NCBI RefSeq assembly: GCF_009856445.1 | Contig: NZ_WMFA01000001.1 | Span: forward strand, 868,001 to 932,000 | DNA length: 64,000 bases | DNA from: Halobacillus litoralis | GTDB taxonomy: Bacteria > Bacillota > Bacilli > Bacillales > Halobacillaceae | Direction: 5' to 3' | Program-made: the position numbers and the translations under genes | Notes under the pieces: model-generated | The model's input: the letters and a program-made list of their open reading frames with translations, nothing else | Databases searched by the model: none | What the model was told of the DNA's origin: nothing | In this document: piece after piece, positions 1 to 8,639 of the stretch | How positions within the stretch are numbered: position 1 is the stretch's first letter | Layout: each line of letters starts with the position of its first letter

Positions 1-595
1 AACCTTACAGTCCGAGGGCCAAGACAGGGTGTATAGTGATGTCCAGGTCATAGCAGGGAACATGGAACAGGTGGAGCAGCTCTCCCAGAACTTGAAAGAT
101 GAAGGCTACCATATTTACTCCGTGACGGAAGAACTCGATCAGATCAATGTTGTATTTGCTGTTGTCAAAGTCGGGTTGATCGTCGTAGGTACAATCGCTT
201 TATTGATTGCCTCGATTGGCATTTACAATACGATGTCCATGGCAGTTACAGAAAGAACGCAGGATATCGGCATCATGAAAGCTATCGGTGGCCATCCTAA
301 AATGATACGCAGCATCTTCCTGATGGAAAGTGGCTATATTGGGTTAATGGGGGCGTTTGTTGGAGTTGTCATTGCCTATCTAGTAAGCGTAGGAATTAAC
401 ATGCTGCTTCCTTTCGTTATTCAACAAGTTTTCGACCAGACGATTGAAGAAGCCATCCAATTGTCTTACATCCCTCCTTACTTAGCGCTCATATGTGTAG
501 CCCTCAGTATCGGTGTAGCCATGCTCTCCGGGCTCAAACCAGCCAAAAAAGCCACGCGCATCGATGTACTAAGCGCATTAAGAAGAGATGTTTAA
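1..595 (+). CDS. ABC transporter permease, FtsX/MacB-like (3' part)
   Basis: The reading frame is open from the left edge, so only about the last 197 residues are present. They contain three or four hydrophobic segments and the cytoplasmic motif ERTQDIGIMKAIGG, which is typical of the FtsX-like permease domain of MacB/YknZ-type ABC exporters. Such permeases couple an ATPase to export or release of peptides, lipids or antimicrobials at the membrane. The ATPase and the N-terminal half lie outside the window, so the substrate cannot be inferred. It is not the cell-division FtsX: the motif and the C-terminus (LRRDV) are of the MacB type. Confidence 0.85.
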   Translation, partial: TLQSEGQDRVYSDVQVIAGNMEQVEQLSQNLKDEGYHIYSVTEELDQINVVFAVVKVGLIVVGTIALLIASIGIYNTMSMAVTERTQDIGIMKAIGGHPKMIRSIFLMESGYIGLMGAFVGVVIAYLVSVGINMLLPFVIQQVFDQTIEEAIQLSYIPPYLALICVALSIGVAMLSGLKPAKKATRIDVLSALRRDV

Positions 596-622
596 GTTGG
601 GGATATATATCCAAATACTGTA

Positions 623-657
623 AGACCAGGTCATCCAAATACTGGATGACCTGGTCT
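623..657. repeat. Dispersed palindrome, copy A (core TGGATGACCTGGT)
   Basis: Perfect 15-bp inverted repeat (623-637 and 643-657) around a 5-nt loop, with the core TGGATGACCTGGT in the right arm. It lies between the permease and the SEC-C gene. The same core recurs near 16.5, 49.2, 52.6 and 54.5 kb. No clear T-run follows it, so it is not a textbook terminator. Confidence 0.85.
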
Positions 658-760
658 GTATATAATTTCCTCCTTCTTTTTTCCTTGATTTTTTGCATGT
701 TGGCTCAATCTTCGGTACTCTAGTAGAGTTGAACGTTTAAGAGTTAAGAGAGGGATATTT

Positions 761-1783
761 ATGAGTAAGGTAAAAAGAAACGACCCATGTCCATGTGGAA
801 GTGGGAAGAAATATAAGAAATGCTGTATGAATAAAACAGAGGAAGGTGTGGGATCCACAAGCCTTCATGAAGAGCTGAAAAGCCACTATAGTCACTTTAT
901 GGCCTATGTGAACCGTAACTATCCAAATGTTACGCCTAACGAAGAGCGTGAAACACAGGAGGAAGAAGTAGAAGCGGCTTTCCGTATGGTTCAAGGTGTA
1001 TTCATGGAAAAGCAGGAAGATGGCACAACGCTTTACGACGAATTCTTTGAAAAGAAACAAGACAAAATCGTCCGTCCAGCGACCCTGGCATCAATGGAAG
1101 CGTGGAAATCACCACTCGCTAGTGTTTTCCATATCCAGGAGGTTCAGAACGACCAAACCGTCACGGTTGAAGACGTGTGGAGCGGTCTAAGATATGAAGT
1201 GAAGCGTGACGGTATTCCATTGAAGGAAGAAAATTATTCTCACATGCCGTATGCGATTGGAGTTGTTCTGAAATGGGGACCGATCTACAATTTCGTCCCG
1301 CTTGCGATCCCAAACTATGAGGAATCCTATCAAACTTTCAAGCAGGCAGTAGAGGAAAAATCCCAGCAGGCTGGATATGAATCGATTCATGCTTACATGC
1401 AGGCAACTCTTATTGAACAGTTGAGAACCTGGATGTATATGAATGTTGCTGAAGAATCCTCAGAAGAACAAGGGTCACTTGAAAAAGAAACGCAAGGAAC
1501 CGGGGAAGATGAAGTGCTCGACCTTGTCGACGATAACCTTAAAACCGAACCAACTTTCGAGAGACTCCGTGAAGCTTGGCTCTCTTATAAACAGTCGGAA
1601 GATCCGACATTCCGTAAACCGGAAGTGGTTTCTGCTGCGCTGGAACACATTTATCGTACTTCTGAAGAGTTCCGTACAGAGCCTGAGAAGGTGACGAAGA
1701 AAGCCGTAGCGACGAAATATGATGTTAGCCCGAGCAGTATGAGTAAACGAATTACTCAGTTGAAGGATTATATCGAAGGTTAA
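761..1783 (+). CDS. SEC-C metal-binding domain protein
   Basis: A 340-residue protein opening with a SEC-C zinc motif: [13 protein letters not shown] at residues 10-22 is nearly identical to the C-terminal zinc tail of SecA encoded near 35 kb. In SecA this motif binds Zn and contacts SecB or ribosomes; free-standing SEC-C proteins are widespread but mostly uncharacterised. The middle is acidic and without recognisable domains. The last 45 residues (KKAVATKYDVSPSSMSKRI) look like a small helix-turn-helix. An AGAGAGGG ribosome-binding site precedes the ATG. It is monocistronic, followed by a strong terminator. The function is unknown. Confidence 0.85.
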   Translation: MSKVKRNDPCPCGSGKKYKKCCMNKTEEGVGSTSLHEELKSHYSHFMAYVNRNYPNVTPNEERETQEEEVEAAFRMVQGVFMEKQEDGTTLYDEFFEKKQDKIVRPATLASMEAWKSPLASVFHIQEVQNDQTVTVEDVWSGLRYEVKRDGIPLKEENYSHMPYAIGVVLKWGPIYNFVPLAIPNYEESYQTFKQAVEEKSQQAGYESIHAYMQATLIEQLRTWMYMNVAEESSEEQGSLEKETQGTGEDEVLDLVDDNLKTEPTFERLREAWLSYKQSEDPTFRKPEVVSAALEHIYRTSEEFRTEPEKVTKKAVATKYDVSPSSMSKRITQLKDYIEG

Positions 1784-1789
1784 TCATTT

Positions 1790-1825
1790 AAAGACTTAGA
1801 GCTTAGTGCTCTAAGTCTTTCTTTT
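1790..1825 (+). terminator. Rho-independent terminator after SEC-C gene
   Basis: Perfect 13-bp stem (1790-1802 and 1808-1820), 5-nt loop, then a T-rich tail. Confidence 0.9.
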
Positions 1826-1836
1826 GTAGGGGTAGG

Positions 1837-1948
1837 GATAAAAGTCTGAAAGTTACTGATAAAATACTGAAACCCACTGATAAAAGTCCAGAAGTCACCG
1901 ATAAATTATAAAATCACTAAACCTGCCAATAAATCCTCGAAAGCTGCT
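1837..1948. repeat. Degenerate 21-bp tandem repeat
   Basis: Successive units beginning GATAAAA or AATAAAT start at 1837, 1858, 1879, 1900 and 1928. Three consecutive spacings are exactly 21 bp and one is 28 bp. Each unit has the form GATAAAAgtctgaaagttact with substitutions. It is noncoding and lies just upstream of the catalase gene. Confidence 0.7.
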
Positions 1949-2040
1949 AATATCCTTCCACCAAAGTTCCATTTCCTCCATTGGAATAAAAAGCCTGAAC
2001 TCAGCAAACACTCTTCCTATATAAAAGAGGAGGAAAGAGT

Positions 2041-3711
2041 ATGGATAAACAGGAACAAGGACCAGGAGGAGCGGAGGATCAGCGCTTTTCTGAAGATGAG
2101 AATGAAAAGACCCTAACGACAAGACAGGGCCATCCTGTCCGCACCAACCAAAATTTGCGTACGGTCGGCAATCGCGGGCCGGCGACACTTGAGAACTATG
2201 ATTTTATAGAAAAGATTTCACACTTTGACCGTGAACGGGTTCCTGAACGTGTGGTCCACGCACGTGGTACCGGGGCGCACGGGTATTTTGAGACATATGG
2301 AAAAGTAGGAGAGGAACCAGTGGAAAAATATACGCGGGCGAAGGTGTTTTCTGGTGCCGGAAAACAAACCCCTGTCCTCGTGCGTTTTTCCACTGTGACG
2401 CATTCAGCTGGGTCTCCGGAGACATTGCGTGACCCGCGCGGGTTTGCGGTGAAATTTTATACAGAAGACGGGAATTGGGATCTGGTTGGAAACAACTTGA
2501 AGGTGTTCTTCATCCGTGATGCGATGAAGTTTCCTGATTTGATTCACTCCTTCAAGCCGGACCCTGTCACAAACATCCAGGATAGTGAGCGGATCTTTGA
2601 CTTCATCAGTCAGACACCTGAGGCGATGCATATGGTGACATTCCTTTTCTCCCCGTGGGGAATTCCGGCAAATTACCGGCAGATGCAAGGATCTGGCGTC
2701 AATACGTATCGCTGGGTGAATGAAGAAGGGAAAGCGGTGCTCGTCAAATACCACTGGGAGCCTTTAAAGCACGGAATCAAAAATTTGACGCAGGAAGAGG
2801 CGAACGAAATCCAGGGTGAAAATTTCAATCATGCCACACAGGATTTGTATGAAGCGATTGAAAGTGGTGACTACCCAGAGTGGGAGCTTTGTGTTCAAAT
2901 CATGGAGGATCATGAGCATCCGGAACTCGATTTTGATCCACTTGATGATACGAAAATTTGGCCCGAAGATCAGTTTCCATTTTTGAAAGTAGGAAAAATG
3001 GTGCTTAATAAAAATCCGGACAACCACTTCAACGAAATCGAGCAGGCAGCCTTCGGGACAGGGGTGCTTGTGGACGGGCTCGACTTTTCCGATGACAAAA
3101 TGCTTCAAGGGCGTACGTTCTCTTATTCCGATACACAGCGTTACCGGGTTGGTGCGAACTATCAGCAGCTGCCGGTAAACGCACCGAAAAAACATGTGGC
3201 GACCAACTACGAAGGCGGCAGCATGTCTTACTTTACAGACCGCCCGAAAGACGCGAATCCACATGTGAACTATGAACCTTCGACTTTGAATGGTTTGGAA
3301 GAAGCCACACCGAAAACGAAACCGCATCAGCCTTATACAGAAGGTAAGTTGAAGAAAGAGCCGATCGATCGAGAAAACAATTTCAAGCAAGCCGGCGAGC
3401 GCTACCGTCTTTTCAAAGACTGGGAGCGGGACGATTTAATCATGAACCTCGTTACTTCCCTGAAACCCTGTCACCCTCACATCCAGAAGAAAATGATTTC
3501 TCTTTTCTCCCAATGTGATGAGGATTATGGCAAACGAGTAGCGGAAGGACTCGGCATGAATGCAGGGGACATGAACGAAGAAATAGCCAGTGAAATCATT
3601 CCGACTAAAGGAAAGCTTCCGAAAAGGGGAGGCTCTCCGATTGGAAGTGCAGGAGCTGCGGATGCCGTAGATCAAGCGCAGGATAAAGGACACGAAGCGG
3701 ATCCGTATTGA
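2041..3711 (+). CDS. Haem catalase (KatA/KatX class)
   Basis: A 556-residue monofunctional haem catalase that converts hydrogen peroxide to water and oxygen. The catalytic His is in RVVHARG (about His73), the catalytic Asn in DLVGNN, and the proximal haem Tyr in [12 protein letters not shown] (around residue 362). Family landmarks [12 protein letters not shown] and RVAEGLG are intact. An acidic, Gln-rich N-terminal extension of about 25 residues makes it longer than vegetative KatA (about 483 aa) and closer in size to the spore catalase KatX; the exact orthologue is not certain. The start follows AGAGGAGGAAAG. It stands alone between two terminators, downstream of the 21-bp repeats. Confidence 0.95.
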   Translation: MDKQEQGPGGAEDQRFSEDENEKTLTTRQGHPVRTNQNLRTVGNRGPATLENYDFIEKISHFDRERVPERVVHARGTGAHGYFETYGKVGEEPVEKYTRAKVFSGAGKQTPVLVRFSTVTHSAGSPETLRDPRGFAVKFYTEDGNWDLVGNNLKVFFIRDAMKFPDLIHSFKPDPVTNIQDSERIFDFISQTPEAMHMVTFLFSPWGIPANYRQMQGSGVNTYRWVNEEGKAVLVKYHWEPLKHGIKNLTQEEANEIQGENFNHATQDLYEAIESGDYPEWELCVQIMEDHEHPELDFDPLDDTKIWPEDQFPFLKVGKMVLNKNPDNHFNEIEQAAFGTGVLVDGLDFSDDKMLQGRTFSYSDTQRYRVGANYQQLPVNAPKKHVATNYEGGSMSYFTDRPKDANPHVNYEPSTLNGLEEATPKTKPHQPYTEGKLKKEPIDRENNFKQAGERYRLFKDWERDDLIMNLVTSLKPCHPHIQKKMISLFSQCDEDYGKRVAEGLGMNAGDMNEEIASEIIPTKGKLPKRGGSPIGSAGAADAVDQAQDKGHEADPY

Positions 3712-3717
3712 TAGTGT

Positions 3718-3756
3718 AAGCTTGACTCGAATAAGAGTCAGGCTTTTCTTTTTTTC
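3718..3756 (+). terminator. Terminator after catalase gene
   Basis: An 11-bp stem with one G.T pair (3718-3728 and 3735-3745) followed by a long T-run. Confidence 0.9.
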
Positions 3757-3793
3757 TCCCCCCATGCATAAGGTAAGTAGGGGAGGGATGATA

Positions 3794-4255
3794 ATGAAGC
3801 GCAGCCGTTCACCTATGATCTTCATCTTTGTTTTGATTGTGGTTCTTATCCTTGCGGTTGTCCTCACCATTTTCTTCATGACTCGACCGGGTCAGCGTGC
3901 AGAAAGTACCATCGAGCGATTTTATGTGCATGAACAACAAGGGAAGTTTTCCGAATCGTGGGAACTTTTTCATTCTCAAATGAAAGAGAAGTTTACAAAA
4001 GGGGCTTACATACAAGATCGTGCACACGTGTTTATGAACCACTTCGGTGTGGAGAGTTTTGAATTTGTGATAGGAGATTTGAAGAAGCTCGATCAATGGA
4101 CGATGGAAAAAGGATCGAAACCTCTTTCGCCCGTTTACCAAACGACTGTGATTCAAACGTACAAAGGAAAGTACGGCCTTTTCCGCCTTCATCAGGATAT
4201 TTATGTGGCAGAAGAAAAAGGGGAGTGGAAGATCCTATGGGATTATCATAAATAA
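3794..4255 (+). CDS. Membrane-anchored protein of unknown function
   Basis: A 153-residue protein with a basic N-terminus, one transmembrane helix (about residues 8-29) and an extracytoplasmic domain. The pattern of that domain (helical ERFYVHEQQGKFSESWELF, then beta-rich, ending GEWKILWDYHK) resembles NTF2-like folds, a weak structural guess. GGGAGGG abuts an ATG at 3788, so the second ATG at 3794, six bases from the ribosome-binding site, is the better start. No named family was recognised. It is monocistronic and convergent with the amylase gene. Confidence 0.75.
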   Translation: MKRSRSPMIFIFVLIVVLILAVVLTIFFMTRPGQRAESTIERFYVHEQQGKFSESWELFHSQMKEKFTKGAYIQDRAHVFMNHFGVESFEFVIGDLKKLDQWTMEKGSKPLSPVYQTTVIQTYKGKYGLFRLHQDIYVAEEKGEWKILWDYHK

Positions 4256-4256
4256 C

Positions 4257-4291
4257 AAAAAGCTTCCTACTTAAGAGTAGGAAGCTTTTTT
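4257..4291. terminator. Bidirectional terminator
   Basis: Stem AAAAAGCTTCCTAC (4257-4270) pairs with 4277-4290, with T-runs on both strands. It serves the membrane-protein gene and the convergent amylase gene. Confidence 0.9.
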
Positions 4292-4292
4292 G

Positions 4293-7052
4293 TCAGGCGG
4301 CTTCGTTCATGGCTTGCATCCGTTCCACCGTCACTTGAAATTCATTTTGGGGGTCAAAAATAAAGATGTATTCTCCATCTGTCTCTGGTGTGAAACGGAG
4401 GTTATCGCCTTCCAGCCATTCACCGTCACGGACAAATTTATATTCCACGGTTTCTCCTGCCGTCAATTCAATCGGTTGGCTCTTCCAAAAAGCATCTTTT
4501 TCATCGAAGATCAGCATGTTGGCATCACTGGACCAGTCGAACGGAGCAGATCCACGCACCACGACTTTGTTGTATTTCTTTTCTTCCGATGGAGCTTCAT
4601 AACGCAGTTTCCCTTTGACATCATAAATCGCAACAGAACCCGCTTCGCTCGTCATTTCAAGTTCGCCTTTGTGACTCTTCAGCTTTTCCTTGTCAAGAAG
4701 GGAAGTGAGCTGTACTTTGTTTGGTGTCTGCTGGTTGTAAAGGTCAATGATATCCAGGTTGCGGCCCTCTTCGCCCAGGTTCATGACGACAAGAACCTTA
4801 TCCTTTGGCACGGATCGTTCAAAGACGAGGACGTCATCATCCGAGTAAATGATGTTAAAATCGCCGTGCGTTAAGGCTGGCTGGTCATTCCTTGCATCAA
4901 TCAACGTTTTGTAATGAGAGAGAATCTCCTCGTTCTGCTCTTCTACCTCCCAAATCATCATTTCACGGTAGTAGCGGTCTTTCCACTCGTCTACAAGGTT
5001 ATGGTCACCACTCTGAGACAAGCCGACCTCATCACCATAGTAAATGATCGGTGCGCCAGGTAACGTAAACTGTAACGCTGCTGCGTTCATCAACGTTTCT
5101 TCGTTTCCATCAGCTTCAAACAAAAAGCGCGGCATGTCATGGCTGTCTAAAAAGGTAGCCGCAACGAATTCATCGCCATAAGTTCTGAAGGTCTCCTCAA
5201 GAGAGGAGGCTAGTGCGTTTACCGAACCATCCTGAATGAAGGCATTCGTAATCGCTGAATGTGTTTCAAAATCGATCGCTCCATCCAATTTCCCTTTGTA
5301 GGAAGAGATGGTATCAAGGTTGTCCCACACTTCTCCGAAGATGAACGCATCGTCATCAAGTGATTTTACTTGATGACGGAAATCAACCCAGAAGCTTTGA
5401 CTTGGACCTTTGGCATAATCCAGGCGGAAGCCGTCGACGCCGATTTCATTCATCCAGAACGGAACGACTTCATCAAGCATATAGGCGCGCGTTTCCGGAT
5501 TGTCGTTGTTTAACTCAGGAAGCTCTTGAATGCCATAAAACGTATCATATTCATTCGGATAATCCGTAAATGTGTACCAATCATAGTAAGGACTGTCCGG
5601 CCCTTTTTCTAATGCATCCTGGAAAAAGTCGTGCTGGTCGGATGTGTGGTTAGGCACCAGGTCATAAACGACTTTCATATCACGTTTGTGGGCTTCCTCG
5701 ACTAGTTCCTTCATCAACTGGTTGCTGCCGAAACGAGGGTCGATGTTCATGAAGTCTGTCGGGTGATACCCGTGAGAATAGGGACCTTCATAGATCGGTG
5801 AAATCCATAGAGTATTCACACCAAGATCCTCGATGTAATCAATCTTTTCAAGCACTCCTTGAAGATCGCCGCCCATCCAGCCTTTCAACTGTTCATCATA
5901 GGGCTGTTCAGGGTTTACAGATGTATTGTTCTCTGAACTGCCATCACGGAAACGATCGACAAACACCTGATAAATGACCGCTTCTTTCGCCCACTCTGGA
6001 GATTCATACGTATCTACATAATAAGCGAACTCTGTGGCATCTTCAGAACTCAACACATTGTTATCGGCAAATTGAGAACCTTCACTGTTGGAGTTCCAAA
6101 CATCGAGTTTATATTTCACGCGTGTTTCTTTTTTCTGAGAGGGAATAACCCCTTCCATGATGGATGTTTTCAGTCCATCGGCATTTTCAGTTGTATCTGT
6201 CACCTGTAAAGGAACGGTTTGTCCATTTGCAGCTTCTCCTCGTTTTCCATCAGGAGTAGTGCCATCTGTCGTGTAATAAATAGCTCCTTTGTCGATCGGG
6301 CCAAAGTGCTGCACTTCGACTTTCACCGTTACATCATCACGATGATTGGGAACGTATGGGGTATGGTTATAGTCGTGAGTGACTGATTGAGCGACAGGGA
6401 CTTTCTTCCACTGGGAAACCGAATCTTCTTTGGTACCGCCGGATGTGGATAATGTCACTGTCCGTGGTTCTTCAATATCTTCCTTGTAAGATTCTCCTGC
6501 AAGGCTGTAAAAATAGGAAACTTCTTCGCCTGCTTGTCCTACAATCTTAGTTGTGTACGTATTTTCAGAGGTTTTCGTCATAGGTGCGGCTGTATAATGG
6601 AAATCATTTTTGCTTGAAGCGACTGTCGGCGTCACCCATTCCGGCGTTCCTTCAGGGACGGTGAGTACAAGTTCTACACTTGCTTCATAAGTATCAGCGA
6701 GGCGGATGTCCACTTTGCGTTCGGCTTCCGGGTGAAAAGCGAAAATGTACGCAGCATCTTGAGGGGCTGTGTACGTCAAGTTTGCACCAGGCATCCAATT
6801 TCCGTCATAAACAAACTTGAACTCTGTCACTTTTCCTCCTTCCAAAGAAATGGGCTGACTGAGCCAGACTCCTTCTTCGGCATTGTAAGTAAGGGGGTTG
6901 TTATTCGAACTCCAATCTAAGGTTTCCGCGCTACCACGCAATACAACATCATTATACGTTTTCGCATCTGCATAGGTTGATGCAACCGGTTGCGCATATG
7001 ACAAAAATAAAAGCGTGATACCGATCAGCCAAATCCAACGTTTTTGAATCAA
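4293..7052 (-). CDS. Secreted GH13 alpha-amylase/neopullulanase-type glycosidase
   Basis: A 919-residue exported starch-degrading enzyme. A signal peptide of about 26 residues ends near VASTYADA. The catalytic (beta/alpha)8 barrel starts at WAKEAVIYQVFVDRF (about residue 355) and has all GH13 landmarks: YDLVPNHTS, nucleophile Asp in DGFRLDY (about 545), acid/base Glu in FIFGEVWD (about 575) and transition-state Asp in FLDSHDMPR (about 637). The barrel is bracketed by two homologous modules of about 85 residues, VVLRGSAETLDWSS near residue 35 and VVVRGSAPFDWSS near 835, similar to X25-type modules of bacterial pullulanases. The start is TTG, nine bases after AAAGGA. A sigma-A promoter with a cre operator lies just upstream, indicating CcpA control. 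The exact specificity (amylase or neopullulanase) is not settled. Confidence 0.92.
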   Translation of the reverse strand: MIQKRWIWLIGITLLFLSYAQPVASTYADAKTYNDVVLRGSAETLDWSSNNNPLTYNAEEGVWLSQPISLEGGKVTEFKFVYDGNWMPGANLTYTAPQDAAYIFAFHPEAERKVDIRLADTYEASVELVLTVPEGTPEWVTPTVASSKNDFHYTAAPMTKTSENTYTTKIVGQAGEEVSYFYSLAGESYKEDIEEPRTVTLSTSGGTKEDSVSQWKKVPVAQSVTHDYNHTPYVPNHRDDVTVKVEVQHFGPIDKGAIYYTTDGTTPDGKRGEAANGQTVPLQVTDTTENADGLKTSIMEGVIPSQKKETRVKYKLDVWNSNSEGSQFADNNVLSSEDATEFAYYVDTYESPEWAKEAVIYQVFVDRFRDGSSENNTSVNPEQPYDEQLKGWMGGDLQGVLEKIDYIEDLGVNTLWISPIYEGPYSHGYHPTDFMNIDPRFGSNQLMKELVEEAHKRDMKVVYDLVPNHTSDQHDFFQDALEKGPDSPYYDWYTFTDYPNEYDTFYGIQELPELNNDNPETRAYMLDEVVPFWMNEIGVDGFRLDYAKGPSQSFWVDFRHQVKSLDDDAFIFGEVWDNLDTISSYKGKLDGAIDFETHSAITNAFIQDGSVNALASSLEETFRTYGDEFVAATFLDSHDMPRFLFEADGNEETLMNAAALQFTLPGAPIIYYGDEVGLSQSGDHNLVDEWKDRYYREMMIWEVEEQNEEILSHYKTLIDARNDQPALTHGDFNIIYSDDDVLVFERSVPKDKVLVVMNLGEEGRNLDIIDLYNQQTPNKVQLTSLLDKEKLKSHKGELEMTSEAGSVAIYDVKGKLRYEAPSEEKKYNKVVVRGSAPFDWSSDANMLIFDEKDAFWKSQPIELTAGETVEYKFVRDGEWLEGDNLRFTPETDGEYIFIFDPQNEFQVTVERMQAMNEAA

Positions 7053-7080
7053 ATGAATCCCGTCCTTTCAAATTTATAAG

Positions 7081-7094
7081 TGAAACCGCTTTCA
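7081..7094. promoter_or_regulatory. cre site (CcpA operator) of the amylase gene
   Basis: TGAAACCGCTTTCA fits the catabolite-responsive element consensus (TGAAAGCGCTTTCA) with one substitution. It lies directly downstream of the -10 box, over the expected start of transcription, where CcpA binding would repress. Confidence 0.9.
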
Positions 7095-7122
7095 TAATAT
7101 AGGAAGCAACTTGGATTGTCTA
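7094..7122 (-). promoter_or_regulatory. Sigma-A promoter of the amylase gene
   Basis: On the minus strand, TAGACA (7117-7122) and TATTAT (7094-7099) are separated by 17 bp. The -10 touches the cre site, tying transcription to carbon catabolite repression. Confidence 0.75.
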
Positions 7123-7166
7123 TAGTGCAATAGAATTAAATGTCAGAAAACAAAGAAAAGTTCCAT

Positions 7167-7760
7167 TCACTCGAAGAGTAAACGGAACCAGTAGACACTC
7201 ATTTTTACATATTCGCCGAACGTTATTCTTTTTTCATTTTCTGTCATTCCATCAGAAGGATCAAAAAAATTTGAAGCGAAGGAGTAGTCAAGCTTTATTT
7301 GGCTGTTGTAAATATCGTCAAATGTCATTTTCGTCCGCCGGGAATGGAAATCGCTCGTGACTACAAGGGCAGATTCGAAACCTTCTTCTTCCATAATTTC
7401 TTTTGATCGTGTGGCATTTTCATATGTACTGGTGGCAGAAGGTTCTTCGTAAATGGCGCTTTGAGGTATGCCTCGTTCCATGGCTTTCTCAGGCGTGGTG
7501 CTGTCCTCTGTCGAATTGGTCAAAATCATATGACTCGTCAATCCTTCGTTATAGAGTTCAGCCGCATGGTCGAGACGCTCTTCACCTCCGCTTAAAACGA
7601 TAATCGCATCGTACTTTTTAGAGGGTTCCAGGGAATCTTCTGCCATTAAAAACTCTGGACCTAAGAGAAGGGGGGTTATCACTGCTGCCGAAAGGAATAG
7701 AATAAATACTAAGAAGGATAGAAGCATAATCTTTTTTGCTTTAGTAATATGAGACGCCAT
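7167..7760 (-). CDS. YdcF/SanA-like (DUF218) membrane-anchored protein
   Basis: A 197-residue protein with one N-terminal transmembrane helix (residues 10-33) and a DUF218 domain. YDAIIVLSGGEERLDHAAELY, TSTYENA and LVVTSDFHSRRTKMTF match the conserved blocks of the YdcF/ElyC/SanA family, associated with cell-envelope integrity; the biochemical activity is unresolved. The upstream GGGGG is a weak ribosome-binding site. It follows its own promoter region and is separated from the amylase gene by about 110 bp. Confidence 0.85.
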   Translation of the reverse strand: MASHITKAKKIMLLSFLVFILFLSAAVITPLLLGPEFLMAEDSLEPSKKYDAIIVLSGGEERLDHAAELYNEGLTSHMILTNSTEDSTTPEKAMERGIPQSAIYEEPSATSTYENATRSKEIMEEEGFESALVVTSDFHSRRTKMTFDDIYNSQIKLDYSFASNFFDPSDGMTENEKRITFGEYVKMSVYWFRLLFE

Positions 7761-7952
7761 AAAAAACCCCCAAATTTTGGATACCTTTGCTATCTAGTAT
7801 ATATCTCCTGAGAAATTTAATAAACCCACTTTTGTTTTACTTGTATAATCTTGTCGAATTTAGTAACATATATTGTAAAAGTTTTGTTTGAATTGTTTGT
7901 TAATTTATTGTAAGGTTATTCAAAATACGAGGAAGAGAAAGGGTAGAGAGAT

Positions 7953-8162
7953 ATGGTACAACCTGATGATCGCATTGCCACTCCAGGGCAAATCGTAACT
8001 TTTGAGAGAAATGACATCATTTTCAAGGGCAAAGTCATTCCGAGTCAATGTCAACAATCCGTAATCGTAGATTTGACCATTATGGACAACTTAGATGAGA
8101 TCGATTTCGAATACGACAGAACGGTTGTGGCTCATACCAATTATCGTATTATTGAAGAATGA
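7953..8162 (+). CDS. DUF2187 family protein, YkvS-like
   Basis: A 69-residue protein with the pattern of the DUF2187/YkvS family: a short beta-rich, KOW/SH3-like domain (PGQIVTFERNDIIFKGKVI, then SVIVDLTIMD). It is full length for the family, whose function is unknown. It is preceded by an AGGGTAGAGAG ribosome-binding region and followed by its own terminator. Confidence 0.8.
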   Translation: MVQPDDRIATPGQIVTFERNDIIFKGKVIPSQCQQSVIVDLTIMDNLDEIDFEYDRTVVAHTNYRIIEE

Positions 8163-8166
8163 ATGT

Positions 8167-8198
8167 AAAGCCTCTTTCTACTGCGAAAGGGGCTTTTT
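8167..8198 (+). terminator. Terminator after ykvS-like gene
   Basis: AAAGCCTCTTTC pairs with GAAAGGGGCTTT around a short loop, followed by T residues. Confidence 0.85.
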
Positions 8199-8311
8199 AC
8201 TTTCTACCTAGTCCGATATGCTGTTTTCGGTGACTCTTTTTTCTTATACCATGAAAGAAAAAGAAAAGGTATACAGGATCAGGGTGGGTATTTTAGAAAG
8301 GGTGCATTTAC

Positions 8312-8572
8312 GTGGGATTGACTAAAATTATTTTAGACCATCTGGAGTTTTCCATTAAGGCACGTTATAGTGTTAGAATAGATAAAACCATTGTTGTAGA
8401 GCCATTGATTCGAATTACAGAAGATACATTTAACCGGTTTTTTTATGACAAACCTGTCATTGATTGTATCTCCATACATAATCCAGACTCCCCATCTCTT
8501 TTAACTTATGAAGGCCCCTATAAGTTTGAAAGGATGAATGGTCTGCTAATCTTTACACTCTGTTCATATTGA
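8312..8572 (+). CDS. Small hypothetical protein
   Basis: An 86-residue ORF with a GTG start and AGAAAGGG upstream. It is followed by a bidirectional terminator, which supports it being a real transcription unit. The product is mixed alpha/beta with no signal peptide or membrane helix, and no family was recognised. Codon use is more AT-rich than the neighbours, so a recently acquired or spurious ORF is possible. Confidence 0.5.
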   Translation: MGLTKIILDHLEFSIKARYSVRIDKTIVVEPLIRITEDTFNRFFYDKPVIDCISIHNPDSPSLLTYEGPYKFERMNGLLIFTLCSY

Positions 8573-8599
8573 AATTGATAAAAAAGCTTAAACAATGAT

Positions 8600-8639
8600 A
8601 AAACACCAGCTCCCGTGTCACATGGAAGCTGGTGTTTTC
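8600..8639. terminator. Bidirectional terminator
   Basis: AAAACACCAGCT pairs with AGCTGGTGTTTT around a mid-size loop. A-run and T-run flanks serve the small ORF and the convergent LCP gene. Confidence 0.9.

Noticed and set aside
1-595. The first gene as the missing ftsX
   Set aside because: Its motifs and C-terminus are those of MacB/YknZ-type permeases, and it is 38 kb from ftsE.
623-657. Palindrome A as the terminator of the upstream permease gene
   Set aside because: There is no T-run after the right arm and the same core occurs where terminators already exist, so it is treated as a repeat; termination activity is not excluded.
2764-3390. 208-codon minus-strand frame opposite the catalase gene
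   Set aside because: Shadow frame; composition reflects codon periodicity of the sense gene.
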